From positions 558,001 through 622,000 of the forward strand of contig JANUWF010002362.1 of assembly GCA_026120185.1 (NCBI GenBank): 64,000 nt of DNA, in the 5' to 3' direction. Below the pieces are notes generated by a model. The model was not told where the DNA came from and made no database searches. It saw only the letters and a program-made list of their open reading frames with translations. The position numbers and the translations under genes were made by a program. Positions 46,799-58,609 of the stretch are shown here, piece after piece; position 1 is the stretch's first letter; each line of letters starts with the position of its first letter. Origin of the DNA: Voacanga thouarsii (lineage: Eukaryota > Streptophyta > Magnoliopsida > Gentianales > Apocynaceae).

Positions 46799-48360
46799 TG
46801 ATGTACGATTTATTTGGGTATAAAAATCATATCAAAATAAGCATATTCCCAATCAAGTTTAAATTAAAATGTTAACCCCAAATTACACATATAAGCAAGC
46901 TTACTCATATTAACATAGCATAGGGTTCAAACGAGTGTCGATCCTCCAGGAACAAGTATGCATTAATCACTTTTCTTTCATTGTTTAACCGACTCTATAA
47001 AGTGAAAACGAAATAAAAAGAAAAATAAAATAAAAAGAAAATAAAATAAAAGAATATATGCATGTCAAGGATGGAGAATTATGTAACTCAAGCCATTATT
47101 TTGACAAACATGATTTTAAAGGACTTAATCGTTATCATAACTAATTATTCTCTTGGCATCATGAAGGATTAAGATAGATTCATTTCTTTTTCAATCCATG
47201 AAATCACTACCTTCTAGATAAATTAGAATCACTGGGTCTCGTCTCAACTAACTCATCTAAAAGATGCATTAAATACAATCCTTGATTAAATTCCCTTGGT
47301 CTCGGCGAATTTAAAATATAAAATTAACCAATAAACCCTTGGTATCGGCAAACATCAATTAACCTTTAATTACCTAGTCCTCATCAATTAATCCCCTTGG
47401 TCTCAGCGAGTGAACAGACAACAAATATGAAATTAATAAATTGAAATCACCATCAACCCCTTTGGTCTCAGCGAGTTAATGGAAAGAACCAATCAATTAA
47501 TCCCGTAATAAGCTCAAGTAATTAAATACCAAAAAGAACAATCAACTAATCAAAAGATCAAATAACTCTAAAAATCATGAATATCTAAAACAATGTCAAA
47601 TTACAATAAAACAATTAACACATCATTGTTCAAGAAAAAGAAAACAAAGTAAAAGAAAGCACTCATAGACAAGCCTCATTCTTCTTCCTTTGAAGACCTT
47701 CTTGTACAACCCTCTTTGATTTAAAGAATTCCTCATTTGATTTGAGTGATTTTCTATGATGATCTATGAATTCTCTCTTTTTTCCCTTGTGTTTTCCATC
47801 TATTTATAGGCTTAGGAAGTGCCTAAACTCGTTGGTGTAAGGTTCTTGGTTGAGTAGAAGTAGAAAGATACTAAAATTCTGTAGATTACCAAAGACCACG
47901 TGTAAAAATCAAAATCCCGTCTTTTCCTCAGGGCACAGCCGACGCTGCCTTGGCTACTAGAGCCGGCACTGGTTATGTTCTGTTTCTTCCATTGTTCGCT
48001 GATTTTTTTCTTGATTTCCCCATAATGTTGTCCAGAGTGCAGCTGGCGCCGCCTTGGCTACTAGAGCCGGCACCGGTTTGGTTCTGTTCCAATCCTGATT
48101 CAACAATTTTTCGTTGCCTCGAAGTTTATGTCATTAGTACATGGCCAGCGCCGGTTCCTATGCCCTGGTCGGCACCGTCTTGGTTATGTTTTGAGAGATT
48201 TTTGCTTTGTTTTACCCCTAAAATCTAAAATAGTGCACAAAATACCTTTCCAATGGTAAAATCTCAAATACGAAGGAATATGATTAGTTATTGAACATAA
48301 TGTATCATCAAAGAGCCTCAAATAACTAGGAAAAATATGACTAATTTAGCCCCTACCACA
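46799..48360 (-). repeat. Athila 3' LTR (1562 bp)
   Basis: On the minus strand it runs TGTGGTAGGGGCTAAATTAG to ATCGTACATCA. The element-side neighbour is the purine tract GTGTGGGGGAA (48361 on, reverse). A GC-rich motif cluster (GCCGGC/GGCGCC) lies at 47935-48180. Repeats of CCTTGGTCTCGGCGAA-like sequence occur at 47290-47480. A TATA-like element is at about 47799-47809. Confidence 0.9.
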
Positions 48361-50105
48361 TTCCCCCACACTTAGCTCTTTGCTTGTCCTCAAGTAAAGT
48401 ATTAAAGACAAGTAAGAAAACACATGGTTTCATCAAATCACTCAATCAATTTCAAAACAATATCTCTAATGCTTTGTTCATTCAAGAACATAAAACACAT
48501 GCCACTACATCTTTCACAACAAATGTAAGACTTGTGTAAGTGAATAATGACTTAGTAGAACCATCCCAATACTTAGCAATATTCTCAAACTATTGGAAAG
48601 AATTTAGTTCAAAAAGAATATGCATTCCATAAGCTTACTCTTCATACACTCTCTCCACTAATCCGAGACATATCATGATTCTAGTTAGGTCAAGTAGGAC
48701 TTTCAAGCTTGTAATGTAAGGCTAGAGGCTTGTAATATAGCTTATCAAACGAAGGATATAGAAGAATCAAATATCAAAGAAGCTGAGAGTTCGCAAGAAA
48801 AGGATAAACAAAATATATCCATAATTTCCAACTCTTCTTGCTCTCTTATTCTAAAATCAATTAAACCTATAACCTTGTTTAGCAGTTATAGTTCAACTCA
48901 AGGAAATCCTGCATTTTCTCTCTTTTTCTCTTCTTTTCACTTCCCTCATTAACTCATCTCTATTTTTCACAAGATCGCCCATATTTTCAGCAATGGTGTC
49001 AAGGATTTGATATGAACTCACTTTTACAACTCAATCACCATTCATCTTGTGATCTTTCTTTTCTTTTTCTCTTAATTTTCTTTTGTCTTTCACTCATCTT
49101 TTATTTTTCAACATCTTTCTTTCCATCTTTTTATTTTTTAGCAGCTCTTTGTTTTCTTTTCTTATTTTCAATCTCTCTTTTCTCTTTCTTTTCTTTCTTT
49201 TCTCTTTCCAACTCAACACAACTATTGATACATGACTGAAAGTGACAAGTGATGATCTTTCTCCAAGTATTCTTTCTCAACATTCTCCTACATATACTTT
49301 TATCCATTAAGAGCATAAAGATTTGGAAAAATTATTCAAACTCTCAGAAACAAGCAATGGACAAAGTAGGATAACAGGTTTTAAAGAAAGAAATCAATAA
49401 TTTAGGCTCAAAATAGGCACTTGAGATAATATAAAAATTGGTGGGCTTGAAAAGCTCAAACTATCCAAAGAAGGCCTATTACCATCATCCCTAAGTTAAA
49501 TCATGAATGTCTTTCTTATTTCGCCTCGAGAGGTATTCAAGTAAGTTCTAGAATGCTCAATGAATTTTAGTGGAAAAACATGTTTAAGAACAATGTAAAG
49601 CATTTGATCAAGAACTACTTCGTCCAAGTGCGTGCAAAAAGGCATGCATACGTCATAAATGATATAGAACATATGCTCTATAATCCATCCTAAAGACATG
49701 CATTAAAAATATTATTTGAAATCTCAAAGAAAATTAGAAAAAAATTTTGAAAATTTTTGCTCACAAGAAGGATAAAGTAGATGCATACATAGAAGAATTT
49801 TCAATCAAATCACTCCCCTACACTTAAACTGGACATTGTCCTCAATGGCCAAATAAATAGAACAAAGAATAAACAATGCCAAGAGACCAAAAATATAAAG
49901 GAGAAGAGATAAGAAAGACAATACTCCCATTCATTGTGCAATGTGTTGTACAAGAGCTGAATTCCTGAAGAACGAAGCATTGGCAAAGTACCTAAAAAGA
50001 AAAATACAAAAGAAACACCAAAGCATTAAAACTAGAAAAGAAAAATAAATCAAAAAACAAAAGAAAGAAAATAGGACAAAAACCAATTACCTCACGATAA
50101 TCCAA
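48361..50105 (-). other. Athila 3' internal non-coding region
   Basis: It lies between the end of pol and the 3' LTR. A pyrimidine-rich tract at 49040-49210 produces chance ORFs on both strands. A purine tract like the one before the LTR recurs internally near 49818-49845 (reverse of CACTCCCCTACACTTAAAC). No env-like protein is recognised. Confidence 0.55.
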
Positions 50106-50614
50106 AAAGTTCTATGCTGCAGTGTTGAAAAGCATCTCCACTTGCTCGGGGTTGGGATGACCCTCCCTCACATAGTGTTTCATGCGATTGCTATTGACTT
50201 TGAAAGTGCCTCGAGTAGGGTGAGTAATTTCGAGGGTGCCAAAAGGGAATATCTTACTTATCGTGAATGGTCCCGACCACCTCGATTTCAATTTACCCAG
50301 AAAAAGTTTCAAGCGAGAATTTAATAGCAACACTTGATCGCCCTTCTCCATCCATGTTAACGATTGATATGCTTATCGTGCCACTTTTTGACCTTCTGCT
50401 TATAGCGCATTGAATTATCATAAGCATCCACTTGCAATTCTTCCAAGGCGGTGAGTTGAAGTAATCTGGACTTACCAGCTGACTCAAGATCAAGATTAAC
50501 AAGTTTAATAGCCCAATAAGCCTTATGCTCAATCTCTACAGGTAAATGACATGCTTTCCCATAGACTAACCGAAAAGGAGTTGCGCCAATTGGGGTCCTA
50601 AAAGCTATCCTATA
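50106..50614 (-). pseudogene. Athila integrase C-terminal region (right of the nested LTR in element order)
   Basis: On the minus strand it reads [20 protein letters not shown], then [21 protein letters not shown] frameshift near 50350 is followed by MEKGDQVLLLNSRLKLFLGK, KSRWSGPF, TFKVNSNRMKHY and a stop at 50112. This [13 protein letters not shown] tail is typical of Athila integrases. It connects to 55011 across the solo LTR. Confidence 0.85.
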
Positions 50615-52214
50615 TGTAACACCCCGCTACCTAGGCCCACCAGGGCCGGGGATGTCGCCCCATCCAAAAGACAAGAGGTCTTTATAATTAGGTAACACAA
50701 ATAAAATAGCGGAATAAAAATGATACTTGAATTTAAAATTTATTACATCCCAAAAATAAATCCAAGAATACTAAAAACAAATCCATAATAAAATTTATCC
50801 ACTCTCATCTCCCCAAAACATTACACAAAATAAATTATCAGAAAATCCTCCAAAGCAGGCAATATCTAGCTACTCATCGCCATAGCAGGATCGACCTGAA
50901 ATCATGGTAAAAATGGTGGTGAGATAGAAATCTCAGTAAGTTCGTGTGTGCTTAAGTGTCGGGAGAAAACAGTTCGTGAATGCAAAGTATAAAATTCTTT
51001 ATAAGAGATCACTGGCAAGCAATAAACATTAGTCAAAAGCAAGAGTGGTGTTTTGGCTTTTCCAACCATAAATAATTAATAAATTCAACTACTCAAAAGA
51101 AATGATCATGGGTTACCACACGTTGGGCCCCATAACCGCATGGTCAGCATGCCACACTTTGTGCAGACTGACAAAAGTAGGTGATCGGCCCACTGGGCAA
51201 GATACTCCTCCTTCTCTATACCCAAATAACAACCGGGTGTCCATTCCGGCAAAACACAGTCACTTGACTGAAAAGAACACTGCTAGCTCGGACCGGCACG
51301 ACCTACTGGACTGACGTCTTATTCGGGAAGGGCTCACCCCTCAGAGGTGGCCACCTACTGAGAGACTTAATTACCCTAACCCCTCAAAGATTAGCCCTAG
51401 TAGTCCACCCTTATTGAGTACTCAATGACATTTCCCACTTAGGATAAAGTGAACAAAACACTGTTCCACATGAAAATGGCAATTAAGGGTTCCCAAAGTC
51501 TTTGTCAAATTCAGTTTTGGAAAGAGTTTTGAGATTGAGTAAATCTTCTTATTAATTTTCAAATAAATTGTTTGTCTGAAATAGGAAAGAAGTTAATCCT
51601 CAATTACCCTTGCAAAATTGAGTGTCCATGCACTCTACATTTAGCTTACCATAATAAACATGTTTCATCAATCAGGTTTTATGCAGGAGCTTACCTGATC
51701 CTTGCTCACAATATAAGGTCTTCAACAGCTGACCTAACCCTGCATGGGTAAATACAAACCACAATCAAACTCAAGCCAAAATCCACTTTCTCAATTTAAA
51801 ACAACTCAACTCACTACTACCATGATTCTAGTATCCCAAGCTTTAAGGCCAAACAATAAATAAATAGGTTTATAAGCTAAGCCTAATTTGATATTTAAAA
51901 TAATTAAGATTTTGGGAAATAAGTACTAATAAGTTGATGGTTTAAATCTTGCTAAGAAAAATTTAGAGTTTATTTGATGAAGAGTCCTATGTGGTATTAG
52001 GTAAAATAATGATTTATTAATAATTTAGTTGTTAGAAAATAATTGATAACAAAAATTAGTTGAAAATAAATTTAATGAGTCTTGCTTGAAAAATAATAAA
52101 TAAAATTTTAATGAGTTTTGATTAAAAGATAATAATTAAATTTTTAGTAATAAATATTTTACTAATTATGATTATTTCCATAAAAGGCTTTAGTTGATTT
52201 CATTATTTTATATA

Positions 52215-52220
<6 letters not shown>

Positions 52221-52298
<78 letters not shown>
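52221..52298 (+). repeat. (AC)33 plus (AT)6 microsatellite
   Basis: A perfect AC run from 52221 to 52286 followed by AT repeats. At the matching place the 59823 LTR has an AT run (about 62219-62241), and the 31900 copy has only AATAATATATGC. The site is a hypervariable point within the LTR. Confidence 0.95.
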
Positions 52299-53038
52299 TT
52301 CATTTTTCTAGCAAAAACTATTATTTATTTGACTAAAATATCATTAATATATATAATAATCTAAATCTACCCTTCCTAGGGTTTTTTCAAAATTACTAGC
52401 AAAATCATATTATTAAATATTTTATTCACGAAATAAAAATTAGCTTAGGGATAACTAGATCATGATCATACTTTTATGGCTAACCACAATCATGAACATA
52501 TACAATCCTTCAATTCATCAAATCATCCAAATCAGGCATATAAGCATAGATCTAAATTTATCAAGACACGATCTTACCCCTACTAGCATAAATATGATCA
52601 TGGCTTCAACAATCCAACATGAATATAAATCCTATTCACCAAAGGTGACATAATCTCTAGCATACTTCATCACAAATACTACATATGACATGGAGACATG
52701 CATTAAACCTCAAATCATCATACAATCAACCAAGATAATCCATCCATGCATAAATCCCATCTCCTTCATATTCATATATACATTCATGCTTCAATCTCAA
52801 CTCATCACAACAAAATATACTCAACCCTATTCATGATTCATCTTCTATCAACATCATCCTAGAGACATGAATCTAGAATTTAAAAGAAGGGTTGAAGGGA
52901 CTTACTTGATTGATGAATGCCTTGAAGGAGTTTTGAATGGATCTCAACTCCTAGATGCCTAAATTCGTCCAAGAAAGATGAAGAAAGCATGGCCATTGGT
53001 GAAGAAGCCATTCAGCCAAGAGGAGAGAGATTTAGCCA

Positions 53039-53073
53039 TGAGAGAGAGAGAGAGAGAGGGAGGGAGAGAGAGG
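53039..53073 (+). repeat. (GA)n microsatellite
   Basis: A GA-rich run in the reversed LTR, the counterpart of the CT runs at 33802-33825 and 61494-61521. Confidence 0.9.
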
Positions 53074-54693
53074 GACCATTAGCATGTTTATTCATATATA
53101 TATTCATTATAGATCAAGATTGGAGAAGATGAAGTGGTTAGAACAAACCTACCTTGAAGGTGTTCTTGGGTCTTCACAAAATTTCTGGTTTTTTATCCAA
53201 AATAGCAAGTCGGATTTTGGAGTTTGATGTTAAGAATGGTATTGATGGACTCACAGCAGTGAGTAGGTTCAGTCTAGAAATTTTAGAAGTAGTTTGAAGT
53301 GATTTGGAGAGGTATTAGGTGAAAGGAAAGAGTAGTTGTTCTTGGTGTGCTATGTGTTCTTGAAGTTGAAGAGAGTAGAGAGCTTTTGGGATTGGAGGCT
53401 ACCGAAATTCTGTAAAGATTAGGGTTGGCCGACTGCTTGAAGGGTTTTGGTAGCTAATTTTTTGGTTTGGAAGGGAAAAGGAAAGACTAGTTTTTGAAAT
53501 CCTTGAAGAATATTTTTGGGAAGCAAATTTGGAAACTAAATATTCAGGAATATCTTTAATCATGGGAGAGCTTTTGGAAGTCTGCCATGGCCGAATTGCT
53601 GGCAGTGTTTCAGCTAGATGAATGCTGGTTGAGGGAGGCTAAGGGTGGCCAAAAATACTGAGTATAATGGTGAAGGGAAGGTCTGGTTGTTTGAGGTATA
53701 TTTTATGGAAAGTTGTTAAATCATGGTGGCTGGAATTTTGGTATCCAAATCAGTTCATGTTTGTAGAGTTTTTTTGGAAATCTTTTAGGCAGCCATGACT
53801 GGATTTTCGTGCAGAAGCTTGAGGAGGATAATGGAGTTTAGTTACTGAAGGTTTAAGGGTGGTTTGTGCAGAAGAAGGATGGAGTTTCGGCTAGGGTAGA
53901 ATTAGGAAGCAAAGCTGGAAAATTACTGCATAGGATTTCGCTACTTGCTAGAATTTTCTGGGCAGTTTTGGCTGCCATTTTCCAGCCAGGTTGCAGGGAG
54001 TTTGAAGGAGATTTCAGAGGTCTTTCAAGGCTAGTTTCCAGCCTTCTTTATGGAGGAAAAACATAGCTAAGATGCTGAACAAAAATTGAAATAAAATAGC
54101 TTGGTTTCGGACCTCCAAAGCTATGAATTTGCCCAGGAATTTTCCTGGCTTTGCACAGCTTTTGTGCAGTCCGAAAATGGCCAGAATTATTCAGGTTTCA
54201 AGCTAATCAAAAAGGCCATTTTCTGGCAGCATTTGGGAGGGAATAATGGCTAAGAATTTTGACACCTTGATGGGAAAATTTCAGTTCCATGCATGAAGGA
54301 AAATGAACTTAGCTAGAGTGAAGTTTTTAGAAAGTTCACTAAGGAATTTAATTCACTTGAAATCCTTTCCCCCTCTTCCATGGTTTCGGTCCATAAGATG
54401 TCTCTTACTAAGACATTTTGAACCTTCAAAGCCAAAGCACATTGCTGGAATTTTTCTAGAATAAAATTGGCTTGAACAAATTGAACAAACTAATGAGTTG
54501 AGAAATAGGAGAAATTAAAGATCGAGAGGAAATGAATTCCCCTTAGGAATTTTGTGTAGGGCAAAAGAGTAGGATGAGGATACTCCTATCATGTCTCTCT
54601 TAGGACAACATTTCTATCCTACTCCAAGCACATAAGGCCGAAAATAATACTTCCCAAGCAAAAATAAAATTTAACCAAGCTAAAGCTCCTATG

Positions 54694-54758
54694 ATGGAAT
54701 TCGAACCCAAGACCTCAAGAATTAATTCTAAGGCTCTAACCACTAAATCACAACAACT
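54694..54758 (-). other. tRNA-like A-box/B-box module in the long LTR (copy 2)
   Basis: On the minus strand: TGATTTAGTGGTTAGAGCC (D-arm/A box) and GGGTTCGAATTCC, a perfect B box (GGTTCGANTCC type). This copy has the best B box of the three, suggesting the ancestral LTR carried a tRNA-derived segment. It is not a complete tRNA. Confidence 0.65.
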
Positions 54759-55010
54759 CTTATTCGTATTTTCCCTCTAAAAAAATATTTTCCTATTCAA
54801 TCCTCAAGCTATCTCCCTTTTTCCACCTTAAGCAAAAATTACCATTTTGCCCTTCTCACTCAATAGTCATAATCAAGCCCTCTAGACTATAAAACACAAA
54901 TTCCATGCACATAAAATCATATAAAAATATATTTAAACATGTAACGAAATATGATATGCACCCCAACCCCCTTACTCTAAGGTTGGTTTTGACTAGGGTT
55001 TCACACTATA

Positions 55011-57590
55011 TGCTCAAAGAGTGCCATCTAATTTTAGATTCTAATCCTTTCTAGTATGGTAAACAGTTTTTTCCAAGATTCTTTTGATTTCCTTATTAAC
55101 CACTTCAACCTGTCCACTTGTCTGGGGATGATAGGGGGTGGCAAACCTGTGGTTCACTCTTAAATGTTTGAGAACTTTTTCCATTTGTGCATTACAAAAA
55201 TGAGTCCCCCTATCACTAATGAGCACCTTAGGTACACCAAAACGGGTGAAAAGTTTTTTCAGAAATTTTACCACCATCCTTGCATCATTAGTTCATAAGG
55301 CTTGGGCATCTACCCATTTAGAGACATAATCCACTGCGACCAAAATGTACTTATTTCCAAAAGAACTAGGAAAAGGTCCCATGAAGTCTATCCCCCAACA
55401 ATCAAATACTTCACAAGCTTAAAAAAATTGTAATGGCATCTCATTAGATTTCGAGATGTTACCTGTACGTTGACACCTATCACAACTTTGGACAAACCTG
55501 TGGGCATCTTTGAACAACGTGGGCTAATAGAATCCAGCGTCGAGCACCTTTCGTGTAGTGTTGTTGGCTTGGTAATGGCCTCCAGCAAGTCCTTCCTGAC
55601 AACGTCTTAGAATATCTTCGCTTTCTTTAGAGTCCACACATCTCCGAATGATTTGGTCTGCACAACACTTAAATAAATACGGATCTTCCCAAAAGTAATG
55701 CCTTACTTCAAAGAGGATTTTCTTCTTTTGTTGCATTGTAAGAGCTTTTGGAACAATTCCTGCAACTAAGTAATTACCAAAATCGGCGAACCAAGGGGTG
55801 TTTGGTATCTCACCTTCTATGAGCAAGAGTTGCTCATCCGGAAATGCGTCATTGATGTCCTCTTCGATCAACGATTCCAAATTCGGATTTTCCATTCTTG
55901 ACAAGTGGTCCGCAGCCAAGTTTTTTGCACCCTTTTTGTCCCTAATCTCCAAATCAAATCCCTGCAATAATAGAACCCATCTTATCAATCTTGGTTTAGA
56001 ATCATGTTTGCTTAGTAGGTACTTTAGGGACGAATGATCTGTATACACAATGACTTTGGACAAAATAAGATAAGAAGGAATTTATCAAAGGCAAACACTA
56101 TGGCAAGCAATTCTTTCTCCATTATTGTGTAGTTTTCTTGTGCATCCGTTAAAGTCTTGCTTGCATTGTATATAGGTAGGAAGTGCTTATTCCACCTTTG
56201 TCCCAGTACTGCACCAACTGCAAAATCACTTGCATTGCACATTAGTTCAAAGGAAAGAGACCAATCAGGTGCAATTAAAATGGATGAATTAATCAAATTT
56301 TCTTTAAGCATGGTAAAAGCGTTGAGACATGGCTCATCAAAATTAAACACAGCATCATTTACAAGTAAAGAGGTAAGGGGTTTTGAAATTTTTGAGAAGT
56401 CTAAGATGTACCTCCTGTAGAAATTTGCATGACAAAGAAAGCTCCTTATAGCTTTTACCGAAGTAGGGGGAGGCAGCTTCTCAATTACTTCAATTTTTGC
56501 TCTATGACTTCTATACCTTTTTTTGAAATTTTATACCCCAACACAATACCTTCTTGCACCATAAAGTGGCATTTTTCCCAGTTAAGCATGAGGTTAGTCT
56601 CTTCACACCTTGCTAGTACCTTTTCAAAATTAGATAAACACAAATCAAACGAATCACCAAAAATTGAAAAATCATCCATAAATACCTCCATGATGTCCCC
56701 TAAGAGTCCTTCAAATATAGCTGTCATGCACATTTGGAATGTTTTGGGACCATTGCAAAGACCAAACGGCATCTGACGATATGCAAAAGTACCATATGGA
56801 CATGTAAAAATGGTTTTTTCTTAGTCTTTCGGAGCTGTGGGGATTTGTAGGTAGCCAGAAAACCCATCTAAGAAATAATAATACTCATGTCCGGCTAACC
56901 TTTCCAATATTTGGTCAATAAAAGGGAGAGGAAAGTGATCTTTCCTAGTAGCTTTGTTTAGTATCCTATAATCTATGCAAAACCTCCAACCCGTGACCAA
57001 TCTCATAGGGTCTAGCTCATTTTTATCATTGGGACTCACTATCATTCCTCCCTTCTTTGGTACCACTTGAGTAGGACTTACCCAAACACTATTAGAAATA
57101 GGGTAAATGATGCCTGAATCTAAGAGCTTAACCACCTCACCTTTTACCACTTCACTCATATGCGGGTTTAACCTATGTTGGGGTTGCACTACGGGTTTTG
57201 CATCTTCTTCCATCAAGATCTTGTGAGTGCAAAAGGATAGACTAATGCCCTTAATATCCGTGATCTTCCAAGCTATAACTCCCTTATATTTTCCCAACAT
57301 ACTTACCAATTTAGTCTTTTGTTCTGTATTGAGATCTTTGGCAATGATCACAGGTAATTTATGTCCTTTAGACAAGAACATATATTCCAAATGCTCGGCC
57401 AGGTCTTTTAGGTCCAATTCGGGAGGATCTTCTATGGATGATTTCATTCTCCCTAAACTGCTTTTCTTAATTTCCAACTTCTTCATCCCATCCTCATTGT
57501 GAAAGTCCTCCGAATACGCCATTAATGTTTACATCAACTCCGCCTTAATGGATTCCTGCATCAACTCAAAAATAGGTTTGTCAAGAATAT
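55011..57590 (-). pseudogene. Athila pol relic: reverse transcriptase, RNase H, integrase core
   Basis: The RT N-terminus is at 57522-56821 (LDSGIIYPISNSVWVSPTQV, VVPKKGG, GWRFCIDYRILNKATRKDHF). One in-frame TAA at 56821 sits where the family has Gln (PKD*EKTIFTCPYGTFAYRQ). The same frame continues MPFGLCNGPKTFQMCM and FMDDF (56682-56668). RNase H is at 56350-56024 (CNASDFAVGAVLGQ, where the family has CDASD, so a catalytic Asp is Asn). After a frameshift, 56063-55524 gives [24 protein letters not shown] and the integrase zinc region. 55277-55041 is the integrase core ([31 protein letters not shown]), broken by the solo LTR at 55010. Confidence 0.9.
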
Positions 57591-57985
57591 CAACTCTTAA
57601 ACAAGAATCATTAGAAGACACAAGGTGTTACATGCTCTTGTGGATTTGAATGACTACTTCCTCATCCCCAACCCTAAGTGTCAACCTCCCCCCATGAACA
57701 TAAATTAATACTTTTGATGTAACTAGGAAGGGTCTACCTAAGATTAAGGGGACTTTGGAATCTTCATCCATGTCAAGAATAACAAAATCCACTGGAAATA
57801 TGAATTTATTAACTTTTACCAACACATCTTCTATTACACCCCTAGCATATTTGATAGATCTATCCGTGAGTTGAATACTCATCCTAGTGGGCTGCAATTC
57901 TCCTAGGCCTAGCTTTTTAAATGTTTTATACGGCAATAAATTAATGCTAGCACCAAGGTTAGCTAATGCGTTATAGACATTGGTG
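57591..57985 (-). pseudogene. Athila aspartic protease relic with catalytic Asp replaced by Asn
   Basis: The minus strand reads NALANLGASINLLPYKTFKK, where Athila proteases have ALxDLGASINLMPYS; the Asp codon is AAC (57958-57960). Then come LGELQPTRMSIQLTDRSIKY, VLVKVNKFIFPVDFVI and KVPLILGRPFLVTSK, ending near 57628. All other protease landmarks are kept, so this is a point loss of the active site in an otherwise recognisable domain. The gag piece upstream is in a different frame. Confidence 0.85.
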
Positions 57986-58382
57986 CGAGCACCTTGGTCT
58001 TGGAGTTACCGGATAGCCAGCGTCGGTTGCGATCTGTAATGTCTGGCAACTCTTTTCCACTCCATAATGTGACAACAGCTGTTCCCTCAATGGCTATTGG
58101 TGCGAGTTCGTGAGATTTTATCACCATGTTCGTAAAAAACCAGATTTGTTGTTCCATATTGTAGATCATCGCTTCGAACTTCTCAAATATGGAATCTATC
58201 TCTTGGAAACGCCTTGTGACATGAACTACAAATTTTCTAAATATGGTTTCGAGCTCTATTGATTCTGGTGCCGTGAGTGTTATCTTAGAAACACAATGGG
58301 GGTATTGTCCCTCGTTAAACTTCCTCAAATTCCAATTCACCATTTCTCCTGAACATAGAAGCGAGTTAGATACGGAATTCAT
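57963..58382 (-). pseudogene. Athila gag relic (truncated; C-terminal part)
   Basis: From ATG 58382: MNSVSNSLLCSGEMVNWNLR. A helical region follows (RRFQEIDSIFEKFEAMIYNM), then TLWSGKELPD, which matches the (T)LRSGKELP motif near the C-terminus of Athila gag. An Athila gag is normally several hundred residues longer with retrotrans_gag and zinc knuckle; here only about 140 codons separate the leader from protease, so most of gag has been deleted. Confidence 0.65.
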
Positions 58383-58583
58383 GATTACAACAAAATCAAA
58401 CGAATACAAAGTTAGTCAATAGAACCTAGTCAAAGTTAGTAGGTTAGGTTACAAGGTATATACAAATACACAAAATACAAAAGATAGCACTTTTTTGTAA
58501 AAAGAACAATTGTACATATTTACATATTTACGTATTTACATATTTTATAGTCAAATCAACAAAATCCAAGCTTTCATGATATT

Positions 58584-58603
58584 GTTCCCCAGCAACGGTG
58601 CCA
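58584..58603 (-). other. Athila primer-binding site (tRNA-Asp type)
   Basis: On the minus strand TGGCACCGTTGCTGGGGAAC, 6 bases inside the 5' LTR boundary at 58610. It differs from the site at 38635-38654 by one base. Confidence 0.85.
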
Positions 58604-58609
58604 AAAACT

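Larger units (their letters stand above)
50615..55005 (-). mobile_element. Long Gypsy solo LTR (Tekay/Del-like, 4391 bp) in the Athila integrase
   Basis: The plus strand runs TGTAACACCCCGCTAC to AGGGTTTCACA, the reverse of the family (TGTGAAA...TGTTACA). The perfect TSD CTATA is at 50610-50614 and 55006-55010, within the integrase frame. It has no coding region. It holds an (AC)n expansion at 52221-52286 and the tRNA-like module at 54694-54758. Confidence 0.94.

Noticed and set aside
47950..48228. Plus-strand ORF (92 codons) rich in Pro/Trp
   Set aside because: It reads across the repeated GC-rich motif of the Athila LTR (APPWLLEPAP repeats); the repetition explains the frame.
49012..49239. 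Hydrophobic ORF resembling a membrane protein
   Set aside because: It comes from a pyrimidine-rich (TTTCTT) tract that reads as Phe/Leu/Ser; the reverse strand gives a Lys/Glu ORF of similar length. There is no start context or homology.
53866..54066. Small plus-strand ORF (66 codons)
   Set aside because: It lies within the reversed solo LTR, is not kept open in the two plus-strand copies and has no similarity to known proteins.
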